Made by a program: the position numbers and the translations under genes
The notes under the pieces: generated by a model
What the model was told of the DNA's origin: nothing
What the model saw: the letters and a program-made list of their open reading frames with translations, nothing else
The model's database searches: none
Part shown: one piece after another, positions 37,562 through 47,904 of the stretch
How the letters are laid out: every line of letters starts with the position of its first letter
How positions within the stretch are numbered: position 1 is the first letter of the stretch
From: Panulirus ornatus
Taxonomy: Eukaryota > Arthropoda > Malacostraca > Decapoda > Palinuridae
Direction of reading: 5' to 3'
DNA: 64,000 nucleotides
Assembly (NCBI RefSeq): GCF_036320965.1
Contig: NC_092265.1
Location: 5,275,001-5,339,000, forward strand

Positions 37562-37562
<1 letters not shown>
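37012..37562. other. Purine-rich stretch
   Basis: G/A-biased + strand with GGA-rich patches, opposite in skew to the tract at 36.1-36.6 kb. No gene is recognised. Confidence 0.45.

Positions 37563-37598
<36 letters not shown>
37563..37598. repeat. (AC)18 microsatellite
   Basis: Pure AC tract. Confidence 0.98.
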
Positions 37599-37601
<3 letters not shown>

Positions 37602-37633
37602 GAACCCTCCCCTGCTTAACACGAACAAGCTTG

Positions 37634-37635
<2 letters not shown>

Positions 37636-37695
<60 letters not shown>
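37636..37695. repeat. (TC)30 microsatellite
   Basis: Pure TC tract, 37 bp after an (AC)n tract. Confidence 0.98.
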
Positions 37696-37698
<3 letters not shown>

Positions 37699-38243
37699 TC
37701 GTGCGGGTTTCGGGCCAGTGGATATGATTCTGACTTAATTACTTCCTCCTCCTAATCCAGCCTTTGTGTTACCTTCTTACCTCTCTTGTCCTCCCAGCCA
37801 GAATTGAACCCTCGTCCACAATCACACTGTACAGTACATTCGCTTTTGGTCGGGAGGCATCTAGTTCAGTACTGTTAACGTAAAACATTTACAATTACTG
37901 TTATAACGACCGACAGAATGAAGTTTCCAAAGGAATCCTTGATCTCCATATTCACACCACAACAGATGAGACCATTTACGTTGGAATGTATGAATCATCT
38001 TTGCGACACCTAGATTGGGGACTGCTTCTCACGCGTGTGCACGTAAATCTTTGTACGTCCAGCCGTCTTCCGTGCGACGAGAAGTTACCCCGCTCTTCCA
38101 TAAACGAGAAGAAGAAAAGAACACGTCACTATTGGACAGACCAGGGTTTACTGCGATACACGTCGACAAATTCGAGCCGCCGCTCCGTGGTCTTAAAAGG
38201 GTCACTAATCACATGTGTCTGCCACACGCAACGATAGGAATAG

Positions 38244-38246
<3 letters not shown>
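37696..38246. other. Low-repeat stretch
   Basis: Nothing recognised. Confidence 0.4.

Positions 38247-38329
<83 letters not shown>
38247..38329. repeat. (GA)41 microsatellite
   Basis: Pure GA tract, next to the left arm of a 21-bp-motif locus. Confidence 0.98.
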
Positions 38330-38331
<2 letters not shown>

Positions 38332-38336
38332 GTTTA

Positions 38337-38420
38337 AGCCTTTAAACACGACGGCACGACCCTTGGAGCACGACGGTACGAACCTAAAAGCACGCCGGAA
38401 CGACCCTAAGAGCACGGCGG
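38337..38420 (-). repeat. 21-bp-motif array, left arm (four units)
   Basis: Four units of GAGCACGACGGTACGACCC type lie on the + strand, which is the reverse complement of the family motif. It faces the forward array at 38495 across about 75 bp. Confidence 0.85.
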
Positions 38421-38449
38421 TACTACGGTAATTTTGCCTGGCCTTTTGT

Positions 38450-38720
38450 ACCTGACCCCATAGGGTGAAGCCAAAGGTCAACGCTATCACATCTAAAGGT
38501 CGTACCGTCGTGCACAAGGGTAGTGACGTCGCGCTCAAGGGTCGTACCGTCGTGCACAAGGATGGTGCCGCCGCGCTCAAGGGTCGTACCGTCGTGCACA
38601 AGGGTAGTGACGTCGCGCTCAAGGGTCGTACCGTCGTGCACAAGGGTAGTGACGTCGCGCTCAAGGGTCGTACCGTCGTGCACAAGGGCCGTATCGTCGC
38701 ATTCAAGGGTCGTACCAAAG
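38450..38720 (+). repeat. 21-bp-motif array, right arm, with 42-bp dimer
   Basis: The leader CCTGACCCCATAGGG...AAAGGTCAACGC precedes about eleven units. Units alternate between GGTCGTACCGTCGTGCACAA and GGTAGTGACGTCGCGCTCAA, giving a 42-bp period (TAGTGACGTC at 38521, 38605 and 38647). The frame is open as a 14-residue repeat, which I read as a by-product. Confidence 0.92.
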
Positions 38721-39292
38721 CGCTGAGAAGGGTTGACACCACTGAATCACAGAGACAAGAACCACGAACCTCTGCGTTCGAGCTACGCGTCGCACCAACG
38801 ACGGAGATGCAAAACCGAAAAAAAAAAAAAAAGAATACGGCATTGAAACCATATATAACAAACTTCCTCTCGATCATAATTGCCAATACTTTATCGGGTA
38901 AACAAATGGAGAGGAAGGGGGGGGGGAGGGGGAACACCGTCAATAAAGCCCCGGGTAATGGAGTTGGATACCATTCTCATTAGGATACGATTAACTGCAG
39001 CACCGCTTCCGATACTTTCCAGCGGGGCATCAAGCGGTTTATACGTTTTTCATACGTGTTAACAAAAGCGCTTTGGCGGGAAATGAAACGGACTGCCTAT
39101 GAATGTGAGCAAATGAAGTCATTTTGGAATCTATATATCACGTATCTTTGGCGAAGAGAAGACTAATTAATTAGTAAATCTGACTCAGACGTAATTATAG
39201 AAAACATTTAAGAAGATATGAAGGCAAAGTCTGAAGAGATAGATTCTTGGGCAAGAGAGACGGTGTAGGAGAGAAAGGGGAATAGGACGGGG

Positions 39293-39296
<4 letters not shown>
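38721..39296. other. Low-repeat stretch
   Basis: A13 run near 38819 and a G-rich patch near 38915. Nothing is recognised. Confidence 0.4.

Positions 39297-39364
<68 letters not shown>
39297..39364. repeat. (GA)34 microsatellite
   Basis: Pure GA tract. Confidence 0.98.
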
Positions 39365-39366
<2 letters not shown>

Positions 39367-39465
39367 TAGTTTTCATCAAAATCACTGTAATCAAATTCCA
39401 TGTTAAAATCTAATTGCTATAAAGTTAATACTTGATGTTCATATGCTAATACGTAAACACTATCG

Positions 39466-39468
<3 letters not shown>

Positions 39469-39515
<47 letters not shown>

Positions 39516-39516
39516 G

Positions 39517-39584
<68 letters not shown>
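39469..39584. repeat. Compound (AC)22-(TA)33 microsatellite
   Basis: AC repeats (39469-39512) and TA repeats (39520-39584) are separated only by GTGGGTG. Confidence 0.97.
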
Positions 39585-39589
<5 letters not shown>

Positions 39590-39760
39590 CACAATATGCA
39601 CTTGATTTGATAAATGCATAAACAGTACTCTGAAAAGGAAACACAAGAGTCTTGGGCGCTTTCGCGTATTACCAATTTCCTGTATTTGATTAAAATCGTG
39701 TATTACTAGCCCTCTGGAGATGTGGCAATGCACGAAGGATTCTCGTGCTTCCTTTTCCTA

Positions 39761-39890
39761 ATGTGTCGTAGACGGCGACTATAAAAGGGGCGGAAGCATA
39801 GGGCCAAAAACCCTCTCCCTTCGTGTAGTTCAGTTTTCAAAAAAAGTTGGAATAGAAGAAGCAAAGCGAGGAGTGATTCTCCTGGACGTA
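39761..39890 (+). mobile_element. 5' leader of a LINE-type element
   Basis: GTGTCGTAGACGGCGACTAT (39763) followed by AAAAGGGGCGG, AAACCCTCTCCC, TTCAGTTTTC and GAATAGAAGAAGC aligns in order with the element at 59997-60180. It leads directly into the endonuclease remnant. Confidence 0.7.
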
Positions 39891-39899
39891 ACCAGGATG

Positions 39900-40300
39900 A
39901 GAGGTGGACGGAGATCAGAGACGGGAAGTGGAACCTGAATGTTCTGGCTCTGTGTGAATACTAAGCTTGAAGGACAAGGAGGGAAAAAATGGTTTTTGAA
40001 ATGCTCTGAGGGTAAAGTCCAGGGAGTTTAGCATGAGGGCGAGAGCAGAGGAAGGGGCTGGCACCGCTGTTAAAGAAGGAGTTTTAGCAGTGTGTGTAGA
40101 GGAGGTGAGCCCCAGAATGACGTGGGTGAAAAGCAAAGTGAATTATGAAGGGTGGGTGAATTGGCGGTGCCTCTGCACCTGGAACCGAGAGGGGTGAGGA
40201 AGAAAGGCGAATGTTCTGGGAGGAGGTGAGTGAGTGTGTCAGCAATTTTCCATGCGTGGGACGGAGGCGACACGAAGCGAAGACACAGGCGGGAGAGTGA
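39900..40300 (+). pseudogene. Decayed LINE endonuclease domain
   Basis: Three frame-shifted pieces on the + strand read as one domain in order. They are WNLNVLALCEY (39929, then TAA), MRARAEEG followed by VCVEEVSPRMTWVKSKV (40033-40197, TGA), and SAPGTERGEEERRMFWEEVS with ECVSNF (40160-40300, TGA). This resembles the apurinic-type endonuclease at the start of non-LTR retrotransposon ORF2, with the LCE glutamate and a corrupted YVPGTE. Family memory was used and no search was run. At least one frameshift and three stops show it is dead. Sequence after about 40300 no longer fits, so it is truncated before the GDxN motif. Confidence 0.75.
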
Positions 40301-40437
40301 AGACACTGATGAGGAGGCCAACACCAACCAACCACCTCCACTACTGCTGTATCGACCTTTTCCCAGAACTGGTCCCCCAGGCCCGCCAGACTCGCTGCCA
40401 CACGCCCACTCCTCCACCACACGAAATTACACCAATG

Positions 40438-40720
40438 ATGATAATAAAAATGATAATGTCGTTATCATTATTATTGTTATCATTATTATGATCATTATCA
40501 TTAGTAGTAGTATCATTATTATAATTATTATTATCATTATTATCATTACTACTACTACTACCACTACTACCACTACTACTACTACTACTACTACATAAAT
40601 ATCAAGTTTTACGAACGATAATATAAAAAACATCGATATAATAGAAATAATAATAATGATGATAATAATAATATCAATAATAATAATAATGATAATAATA
40701 ATAATAATAATAAAAAACGA
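40438..40720. repeat. ATT/ATC/TAC trinucleotide complex
   Basis: Impure ATT and ATC repeats (40438-40545), TAC/CTA repeats (40546-40595), a short unique bridge, and AAT repeats (40640-40715). The left side reads T-rich and the right side A-rich. Confidence 0.93.
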
Positions 40721-40985
40721 ATAGTCAAAACAAGAACAACAAAGATGATGACTACAACAACAGCAAAAAACACAAATAAAACAAGTTGAGGAAAGAGAAT
40801 ATTTCTGAAGGGGAATAGTCTTTCATGAGGCATGAGACTCATAACGGTCACTATAAATCATGAGGTTTACCCTCACACTCCCCAGACGAACCCGTGACTT
40901 CCTACGACGCACCCTAACACACTCTGCACAACACCTGAGTGAAAGGAACATGTGAGGCTCAGTCTGTAAATATATGAGGCTCTAC
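40721..40985. other. Low-repeat stretch
   Basis: Nothing recognised. Confidence 0.4.
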
Positions 40986-40987
40986 AA

Positions 40988-41215
40988 GACTTTTACGACC
41001 CTTGAGCACGGAGGTACGACCCTTGGGCACGGCGGTACGACCCTTGAGCACGGCGGAACGACCCTTAAGCACGGCGGAACCTTTGAGCACGGCGGTGCAA
41101 CCCTTCAGCACGACAGAACGACCCCTGAGCACGGAGGTACGACCTTGGGCACGGCGGTACGACCCTTGAGCACGGCGAAACGACCTTTGAGCACGGCGGT
41201 ACGACCCTTGGGTGC
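40988..41215 (-). repeat. 21-bp-motif array, left arm (about 11 units)
   Basis: GACCCTTGAGCACGGCGGTAC units on the + strand, with a few shortened units (41071, 41135). Confidence 0.93.
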
Positions 41216-41267
41216 GATCGCGTGACATCTGGCTGAGGAATCGAATCAGACGACGGGGGCCATCATG

Positions 41268-41342
41268 TTCCAAGGGTCGTTCACGACGTTCGTGATCACG
41301 GGTCGTACCGTCGCATTCGAAGGTCGCAACGTTGCGCCCAGG
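41268..41342 (+). repeat. 21-bp-motif array, right arm (three units)
   Basis: AAGGGTCGTTCACGACG, GGGTCGTACCGTCGCATTC and AAGGTCGCAACGTTGCGCCC run opposite to the array ending at 41215. The ~50-bp centre includes TGCGATCGCG. Confidence 0.85.
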
Positions 41343-41470
41343 AATTCAGTTTATGCAATACTTCTGAAATGACGTATCATATTCAAAACTCACTCCTCGT
41401 CGCTGCCTCCGACGCACACTCTATTAATCCACGAACAAAAAAACACATAAAAAGTCCATGAACCTTTATA

Positions 41471-41473
<3 letters not shown>

Positions 41474-41546
<73 letters not shown>
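41474..41546. repeat. (TA)36 microsatellite
   Basis: Pure TA tract. Confidence 0.98.
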
Positions 41547-41550
<4 letters not shown>

Positions 41551-41885
41551 CTCTATCACACAGTATATACTTTATTATGTTAAGGTGTGCCCCGACGGTG
41601 AGAGAGAGAGAGAAAAAAAGGCTTCAGCAACACTGACAGCACAATCAATAAGGCTGTTTATTTTCATATATCACTTCCAATACTGCATTAGGCTCACCAC
41701 CAGGATAATTCAAAAGAGTCTTACAACACTGCCTGCTCAGTCTGCAAGACTGTGTGTGTCACTTTGCAATATAATCTGTGAAACCCACTGACGCCGCCAG
41801 TGTACGACAGTATATCGCTACGTGTTCAGTTAACTCTATACCGCCGAGCAAAGTTTACGAAATTCCGCCCCAAAATATACTTCAC

Positions 41886-41886
<1 letters not shown>

Positions 41887-41949
<63 letters not shown>
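41887..41949. repeat. (GA)31 microsatellite
   Basis: Pure GA tract inside the degenerate TCTGCAACAC array. Confidence 0.98.
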
Positions 41950-41950
<1 letters not shown>

Positions 41951-42078
41951 GGAATGATACGCTCACAGTATATTCTGCAACGTCCTACCACATTTGCAGT
42001 ATATCTTACGAGCTATTACAACACAATCTGTATAATGTATATGAGATTATACCACATTTCCAGCATAATCTGTGGGGG

Positions 42079-42237
42079 GGGTCTGAAACACGTCTTATAT
42101 TTATGAGGGTCTGAAACACGTATCTATGAGGGTCTGAAACACGTATCTATGAGGGTCTGAAACACGTATCTATGAGGGTCTGAAACACGTATCTATGAGG
42201 GTCTGAAACACGTATCTATGAGGGTCTGAAACACATC
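42079..42237 (+). repeat. 23-bp minisatellite, seven copies
   Basis: GTCTGAAACACGTATCTATG starts at 42109, 42132, 42155, 42178, 42201 and 42224 with near-perfect identity. The first copy (42081) is five bases longer. It looks like a recent local amplification of one unit of the surrounding degenerate array. Confidence 0.96.
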
Positions 42238-42660
42238 TAGTGTTACGCGATGGTCTGGTCTGCAACACACAATCTGTAGTAGCGCTGAGTTAAATGTGAT
42301 TAATGTGCAAGTGTCTGCAGCACTTCCAGTGTGGTGTATGGGAATCTGCAACAAAACTTCCAGTGTAAATCTTGGGGGGAGATTGCAATACATCCAGTGT
42401 AACCCATGAGTGTCTGCAACACTTCTAGTATATAAACCGAGAGCGTCAGCAACACTTCAAATATATAAAACGTGTCTGCAACACTTTAAATATATAACCC
42501 GTGAGCGTCTGCAACACTTCCAATATATAAAACGTGTCTGCAACACTTCTAGTATATAAAACACAAAGCGTCTGCAACACTCCAAGTATAAACACTGAGA
42601 CCGTCAAACACACCCACCTCCCCATAAAGAACACAGTGATTCACCCGCAACACTTCCACT

Positions 42661-43071
42661 AAGATAGACGATATTCCGTAAATCCAACTAGTATGATTCA
42701 CGAGTTTTTTTTGTTTTCTGTTGTTTTCTTTTGCAACACTTCAGGTAACCAGCGCAACAACAGCTCCCACACTGATTCACCATAATACCCCCCAGCATAA
42801 TCGGTAAGACGTTTTGGCCCAACACCCTCAGTAGACGTGTAGTGGATCTGCAACACCCCACGAGGTTTGCCAAAGTGTTCTAGGCTTGCCAACAGCGGTC
42901 TACAACCCTCCCGCTACCATTCATGGCGATCTCCTCCCACAACAGCTCACGCTACAACAACTCAGGTGATTCTACAACCTCCATCACAACTCTAAAGCCA
43001 CTTGCAAGAACTCTTAAACCTCAACTAATTCATGAGAACCTTAAGAAAAAAATCCTTTCAATCATATTTTT

Positions 43072-43074
<3 letters not shown>
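42661..43074. other. Low-repeat stretch
   Basis: Occasional GCAACAC and TACAAC words continue the preceding array faintly. Nothing else is seen. Confidence 0.4.

Positions 43075-43144
<70 letters not shown>
43075..43144. repeat. (TC)34 microsatellite
   Basis: Pure TC tract. Confidence 0.98.
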
Positions 43145-43145
<1 letters not shown>

Positions 43146-43283
43146 GCTCTCTGCGGGCGCCGACACGAGAGCAGACTGAGTAAATTACACCCACAAACGC
43201 CCGTGATATACAGCGACGGCCCGCCATGTCAAGTCATGGATTGGCGCCTTTTGGAAAAGATGAAACGAGGCCCGTGTATTACA

Positions 43284-43287
<4 letters not shown>

Positions 43288-43331
<44 letters not shown>
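43288..43331. repeat. (TG)n microsatellite
   Basis: TG tract with a CG variant at the right end. Confidence 0.97.
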
Positions 43332-43502
43332 AAGGTCGAAAGAGTGTAAAGTGGGATATTACATCGCGCTTTGAGAAGGTCACAGCGTGGGAGGGAGTGT
43401 CGTAGTTTGTGTGTGTTGGAGTGTGTCCCCGCTGGAGGAGCGTTCTGCTGTAAGAGTGTGTTGCAGAGTGAAAAGTGCGTGTAGGTATCTAGAGGGCGTC
43501 GT

Positions 43503-43503
<1 letters not shown>

Positions 43504-43551
<48 letters not shown>
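43504..43551. repeat. (GT)24 microsatellite
   Basis: Pure GT tract. Confidence 0.98.
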
Positions 43552-43554
<3 letters not shown>

Positions 43555-43807
43555 GCCCTGAAGGATAGTACCAATCTAACTACGAAAAACTAGGACGAGA
43601 TGTGGCCAAAAGCCACGGCGCCAGCGCGTAGCGCACACCGCTGAGAAATCTAGATTTAAGAACAACGAGTCGCGTGAGTTACATGTCGTCTAGCGCTACG
43701 TATGTCTGTGGGGCTGTTCCCTAGGGAGTGACGCCTCTTCCACTGACTTCATGAACGACTCAAGTGCTCCGTCGAGTGTTCACGCACACTCCTTTGGGCG
43801 GAGACGG

Positions 43808-44055
43808 GCTTCCGTGGTGTGGTGGTTGGCGTCTCTGGACGTGAGTCAAGCAGAGTCCCGCCCGGGTTCGAATCCAGGACGAGGCGAGGTTTATGCCACC
43901 GACCCACTCCTTTACTGATAAGTAGTAGTTTCTCCCGTCCTTCCTGACTCTAACCTTGCCCCACCTCCGGTGTGCCTTCGAGCTTCCACGTTTCTATACA
44001 CTTGGAAGAACTGGGACATGTGTAAATCAGTGTATCCCCCTTGGGGGAGGTTTTT
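43808..44055 (+). mobile_element. SINE with tRNA-Val-like head
   Basis: The head (43808-43885) opens GCTTCCGTGGTGTGGTGG, close to the start of eukaryotic tRNA-Val and containing an A-box-like TGGTGTGGTGG. It carries a perfect B box GGGTTCGAATCC (43864-43875). The T stem pairs at four of five positions. The acceptor stem pairs only at its outer five positions. The anticodon stem CTCTG/CAGAG encloses a 13-nt loop, so it is not a working tRNA. A C/T-rich body follows and ends near CCCCCTTGGGGG and a T8 run at about 44050. Confidence 0.7.
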
Positions 44056-44242
44056 TTTACAGTTGGGTTGTCGCACCAGACTCACGCTTGTTTACTCTGC
44101 TGTATTCCACGCTAGCAGGGAGAGGCTGGTGTGCCCTGTCAGTTAGTAGAAATCCGAATCTTGACTCTTTAGGCATCGCTACCCACCGTCCCAGAGAGCT
44201 GTCACAATATCCAAAGCCCGCTGGAGGGGTCGTCTAACTCAA

Positions 44243-44274
44243 GTCACTCAGCGTCCAGGAAGACGCTGAGTGAC
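44243..44274. other. 13-bp perfect inverted repeat
   Basis: GTCACTCAGCGTC (44243-44255) and GACGCTGAGTGAC (44262-44274) pair perfectly around the 6-nt loop CAGGAA. It lies about 190 bp beyond the SINE body. Confidence 0.9.
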
Positions 44275-44499
44275 ACAGACAACAACAGCCTACTTCACAG
44301 GGTGGTGGGTGTCCACCCTCAGCCGTCGGTGTGGGAGGTTGCGATCCATCCACGTGGTCCATATCCTCCACACTCCAGCCAGCTCCCCATCATGAGAGAT
44401 CATGGTGATACAATGGGTAAAAACACTCCAAGGCCAGGAGGTAGCCAACCATTGCTGCTATATGCTTCCTGCCTGCCCCGGCTCTGCTGCTGTTGATGC

Positions 44500-44745
44500 A
44501 CGCGAGGTGGTGGTGGCGGTGATGATGGTCGCGTGGTGCGGCGTGCTGCTGTCGTGTGGTGTGGTGTGGTGTGGTGTGGTGGTGATCCTGATGCTAGTAA
44601 TGCGGTGTTATGTGGTGTTGGTGATGGTGTGTGGTTAGGCTTGCTGGTGGTGATGATGCGGAGGGCTCGTGGCATGGCCCTGGTGTAGTTCGATGGTGGT
44701 GTGTGATGGTTGTGGTGGTGTGGAGTGGTTGGTAGTGATAGAGGT
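44500..44745. repeat. G/T-rich degenerate GGTGAT/GTGTG patch
   Basis: GTGTGGTGTGGTGTGGTGTG lies at about 44553-44582, and imperfect GGTGATGATG words lie around it. Confidence 0.8.
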
Positions 44746-45838
44746 TTAGGAAGTGCAGGAGATAAGCGTCAAGAGGTAAACCCAGGTGAAGAGTATTGGG
44801 CGCTGAGCTGCTACATCAGTGGACCCCAAAAGTCTACAAGGAGAACTGGAAAAAAAAAATCAGCCAAAAGTGTCCTTGACTGTGTTCCTGGGGCTGATGC
44901 TAGGCACCCGAGCCAACCACACAGTCCAGGGTGACTGTGGTACGGTTAAGTAACAAGAGACAAAGGCATAAGACTATGGAACAGCAAAGACGGCTTCCCT
45001 AGAAACAGTCTTGGGAGTGCAAAGAAAACGACTCCCAGAATCTTACACTCACTCACTCACAGTCCCATCTACGGACCCTCCCTCCATCCTCCCCTCCCAT
45101 CTGTGCTGCTACACCGTTCTCATCACTGCTGCTACATGACGATGACTTGCCTTCCAGTGTCCTGCCGCCTTCGAGGTGGACCTTCTGGCGACAAGACATG
45201 AACAATGTCAAAGCCCCGTCTCTAAGTGTGATACACTCGTTCGTTACTGGGAGACATCAAAGGCTACGGAAGAGTATATCTGTTATATAATAAGTCTTCA
45301 CATGAAACAGAGAATACCAGTTATATAATAATTCTTTCTATCGTATCAACACCGAGCATGACTACCCCTTCATGATACTAAAAATCGCCACCGAGACCAT
45401 GATGACCGAACACCGTCGTCGGGGCCTGAACGTACTCCTGCAGGAGTGACGGACTCAGGGGAACACGAGGACACATCGACGATCACCGTTTTGAAAACAT
45501 CCGTTCGGTTGGCTCCCCGGTGGAGGCGGGCAACCCCGCTATATCCCCCGTTAGACTAAAGTGGTATTGGGGTCTCCGCTGCCTTCCAGGTCCCGTCTCC
45601 CCCTTTACTCCGTGGCCTTCTCGTTTTCCAAACTCCAGGCCTCCAGAGAAATGATATCTGGAGTGTTGCCAGAGGACTGGTGGCGGGAGCTCTATACGTG
45701 AACATGATCCTGGTATTGCTCCTGCAGCTGCTGCCACCTGGGATAAGTGTGGGGATCATTGTTCCAAGACCCACTTCTCCGAGTACACGTGCATGTGTAG
45801 TACCTGGGGTGGAGGGACACCAGTCGTGGATAACGCCC
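44746..45838. other. Low-repeat stretch
   Basis: A minus-strand frame of 113 codons at 45556-45897 has no recognisable domain. A direct repeat TCTGTTATATAATAAGTCTT / CCAGTTATATAATAATTCTT lies at 45279 and 45312. Nothing else is seen. Confidence 0.4.
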
Positions 45839-45998
45839 TGAGCCTCAGCCAAGCTGGACCGAACCTCAGCCATGGATGGACCAGGCCTCAAAACCACGTC
45901 TTACCGGACCTCAGCCACGCTATAAACCAGGCCTCAACCAAGTTGGACCCAAACCTCAGCCATGCTCAGAGAAGCCTCAGCCACACATGCTGGATCGA
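45839..45998 (+). repeat. Degenerate ~22-bp minisatellite, about seven copies
   Basis: ACCTCAGCCATGCTGGACC-like units start near 45839, 45861, 45883, 45908, 45930, 45953 and 45973. The LSHA-type peptide repeat is incidental. Confidence 0.8.
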
Positions 45999-46689
45999 CT
46001 ACACCTCACACAAGGATGGCCCATCCACAAGCTGCAGCGCCCCCTGCGCCCCCAACCCTTCTCCTAACCCCTTAATCGAAGCCATTCTTCCTTGGTGTCC
46101 CCAAATTCTTCCCCTGACACTAGTTCTCGCCCCCAACATGCTCTCCCCACTGGTATACATGTAACCCTTCGACTCGAACTCTACGTCATGGGATGTTGGA
46201 GCTTCCGTTGGCCGGTTCGTGAGATCCTTCCAAAAGTCATGCCTTTGCTAAACCGTCTAGTGAACAGAGGACTCCAGCTCCTCAGACCTGATGGGAAGTG
46301 GCAAGTGTCTTGGTGTAACAGTACATGCCTGGCAGATGGGCAAGTGGGCTGGTGTGGTGTATACTTGCTATTCGTATTCCGAGAGTCATTCGAAAAATAG
46401 ACACGCCTTGTAAATGCTCAACCAGGGCCTCATAATGTTTCTTTCACCGCGCATCCCACACAGTTTACCAAATTCCGCAATGATGTTGAACAGTCCTGGG
46501 CCACGAATGTTCGTGGCATCTTCTGTTTCTGTGCTTCCTGCGCCTTCTGATATACGTGGCAGTATTCTAGAGTCTTCCATGTCAGTCGTACCAACAAGAG
46601 AATCATTTTTTTCAGTGTTGGTTTGCGACCGTGCCTTCTGTGTTTTCCCTAAGTGCAAATGCTGTTGACACACCTCTCCACTCTGCCTT
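45999..46689. other. Low-repeat stretch, possibly LINE-derived at its right end
   Basis: A minus-strand frame at 46386-46673 continues downstream of the reverse transcriptase remnant and may be more of the same element. No motif supports that. Confidence 0.35.
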
Positions 46690-46842
46690 CCTCAATTCAC
46701 AGCCTCAGTGATTTCTGTCGTTTCTAACAGTTCGTCATCCGCAACAAGTTAATGTATATAACAACAAAAATCGCCCTGACAAGTCATTTACATAGACCGA
46801 AGAACAGTAATGGACCCAAGACAGAGCCCTACGGCACGCCAC
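46690..46842 (-). pseudogene. Decayed LINE reverse transcriptase core
   Basis: On the minus strand CGVP, an in-frame TAG at 46831-46829 where Gln is expected, then GSVLGPLLF, are followed one frame over by VYVNDLSG (from 46797). One further frame over comes ADDELLE, with ADD at 46742-46734. The order and spacing are those of the GVPQGSVLGPLLF-YVNDL and (F)ADD motifs of non-LTR reverse transcriptases (motifs 4-5, with the two catalytic Asp). The nonsense codon and two frameshifts show a dead copy. It is cut on its 5' side by the (GT)n tract at 46845. Confidence 0.85.
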
Positions 46843-46844
46843 AA

Positions 46845-46909
<65 letters not shown>
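46845..46909. repeat. (GT)n microsatellite
   Basis: GT tract with a GC interruption at its left end. It abuts the LINE reverse transcriptase remnant. Confidence 0.97.
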
Positions 46910-46911
<2 letters not shown>

Positions 46912-47046
46912 ACCTGCTTACCTACCTGTCCTGTACGGGAAGGGAGTCTTACACTCGTGGGGCTCCCATCTCTTGAACATTCTCTGCTATCAGAAATTTA
47001 TGTATGCCGTCTGCATTTTTCTCGCCTCTGTTTGCTTGTTTGAGTT

Positions 47047-47052
<6 letters not shown>

Positions 47053-47083
<31 letters not shown>
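47053..47083. repeat. (GT)15 microsatellite
   Basis: Pure GT tract. Confidence 0.97.
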
Positions 47084-47086
<3 letters not shown>

Positions 47087-47517
47087 GTACCCTTCTCTCG
47101 GCCTGGATCCATTACGTCACTCAAGACCGGTGCGGCCCACGCTGAATTACACGTCTGGGTCATTCCTCCGTGGCACGCAAGACGGCCCACTGACCCCCCT
47201 CGTTCTCTGATTGCTCTTGTGCTTCGCTCACTCTTTATCATCGACCGCCTCTTTAGTCCGTGGTCTGTCGGCTGGTATGATCTGCCTTGCTCATCATCCC
47301 TCGTCCTTGTCTGCTATTTACGTGTGACTGTGAAAGCCTTTTTCTTTCCGTGTACGTTATTCCTAATGGTTCTCATAGTGTATACGTATCTCTGAAGCTT
47401 AGCTATAATTGTACGTGTTTGTATGTGATCTGGATATTTGTTTTTCGGTATATAACATGAAGTTTGAGAGGCCGTACTTGTCTGTCATTCAGGTAGCATT
47501 CACAATTCCTGGTCTGT

Positions 47518-47519
<2 letters not shown>
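47084..47519. other. Low-repeat stretch
   Basis: T-rich in its right half. An open frame continues out of the GT tract, but no domain is seen. Confidence 0.4.

Positions 47520-47558
<39 letters not shown>
47520..47558. repeat. (CA)19 microsatellite
   Basis: Pure CA tract. Confidence 0.98.
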
Positions 47559-47559
<1 letters not shown>

Positions 47560-47818
47560 CTGGCTCACTCTTTTTCTCTCGGGTTTTCTACTACATCTAT
47601 GAGGGTCTTTATGACTCTATTGGAGGACCTCTTTGGTAGCTCTAATGGCTCTACTCAGATCTATATGGACCTATTATCTAAAGCAGGTGTGTAATCACAT
47701 ATTTTTCTTAATCTTTGTCGGCGTTTGCGAACCAGTATCACCTCACGTCCGTTAAAGTGCGTTTCTCCTTTTTTTTGTCTGCTTTCTGAGCTCTGGTGTC
47801 TGTCTGCCTGAACGTGTG

Positions 47819-47819
<1 letters not shown>

Positions 47820-47900
<81 letters not shown>

Positions 47901-47904
47901 CCGG

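Larger units (their letters stand above)
41600..42660. repeat. Degenerate ~28-35 bp TCTGCAACAC array
   Basis: GTCTGCAACACTTC(C/T)AGTATATA words recur throughout. They are strongest at 42400-42600 (AACGTGTCTGCAACACTT) and faint at 41620-41780 and 41960-42060. The 23-bp array and a GA tract are embedded in it. Confidence 0.75.

Noticed and set aside
38423..38983. Gly-Arg-Thr-Val-Val heptapeptide repeat protein in the 21-bp arrays
   Set aside because: It appears wherever the 21-bp motif is tandem, in either orientation, and ends as soon as the array ends. The array looks like a dispersed repeat, not a gene.
43808..43885. Functional tRNA-Val gene
   Set aside because: The anticodon loop is 13 nt and inner acceptor pairs are missing, so I call it a SINE head.
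47084..47395. Membrane-protein-like frame continuing from a GT tract
   Set aside because: Hydrophobicity comes from T-rich DNA, and the start lies inside the microsatellite.
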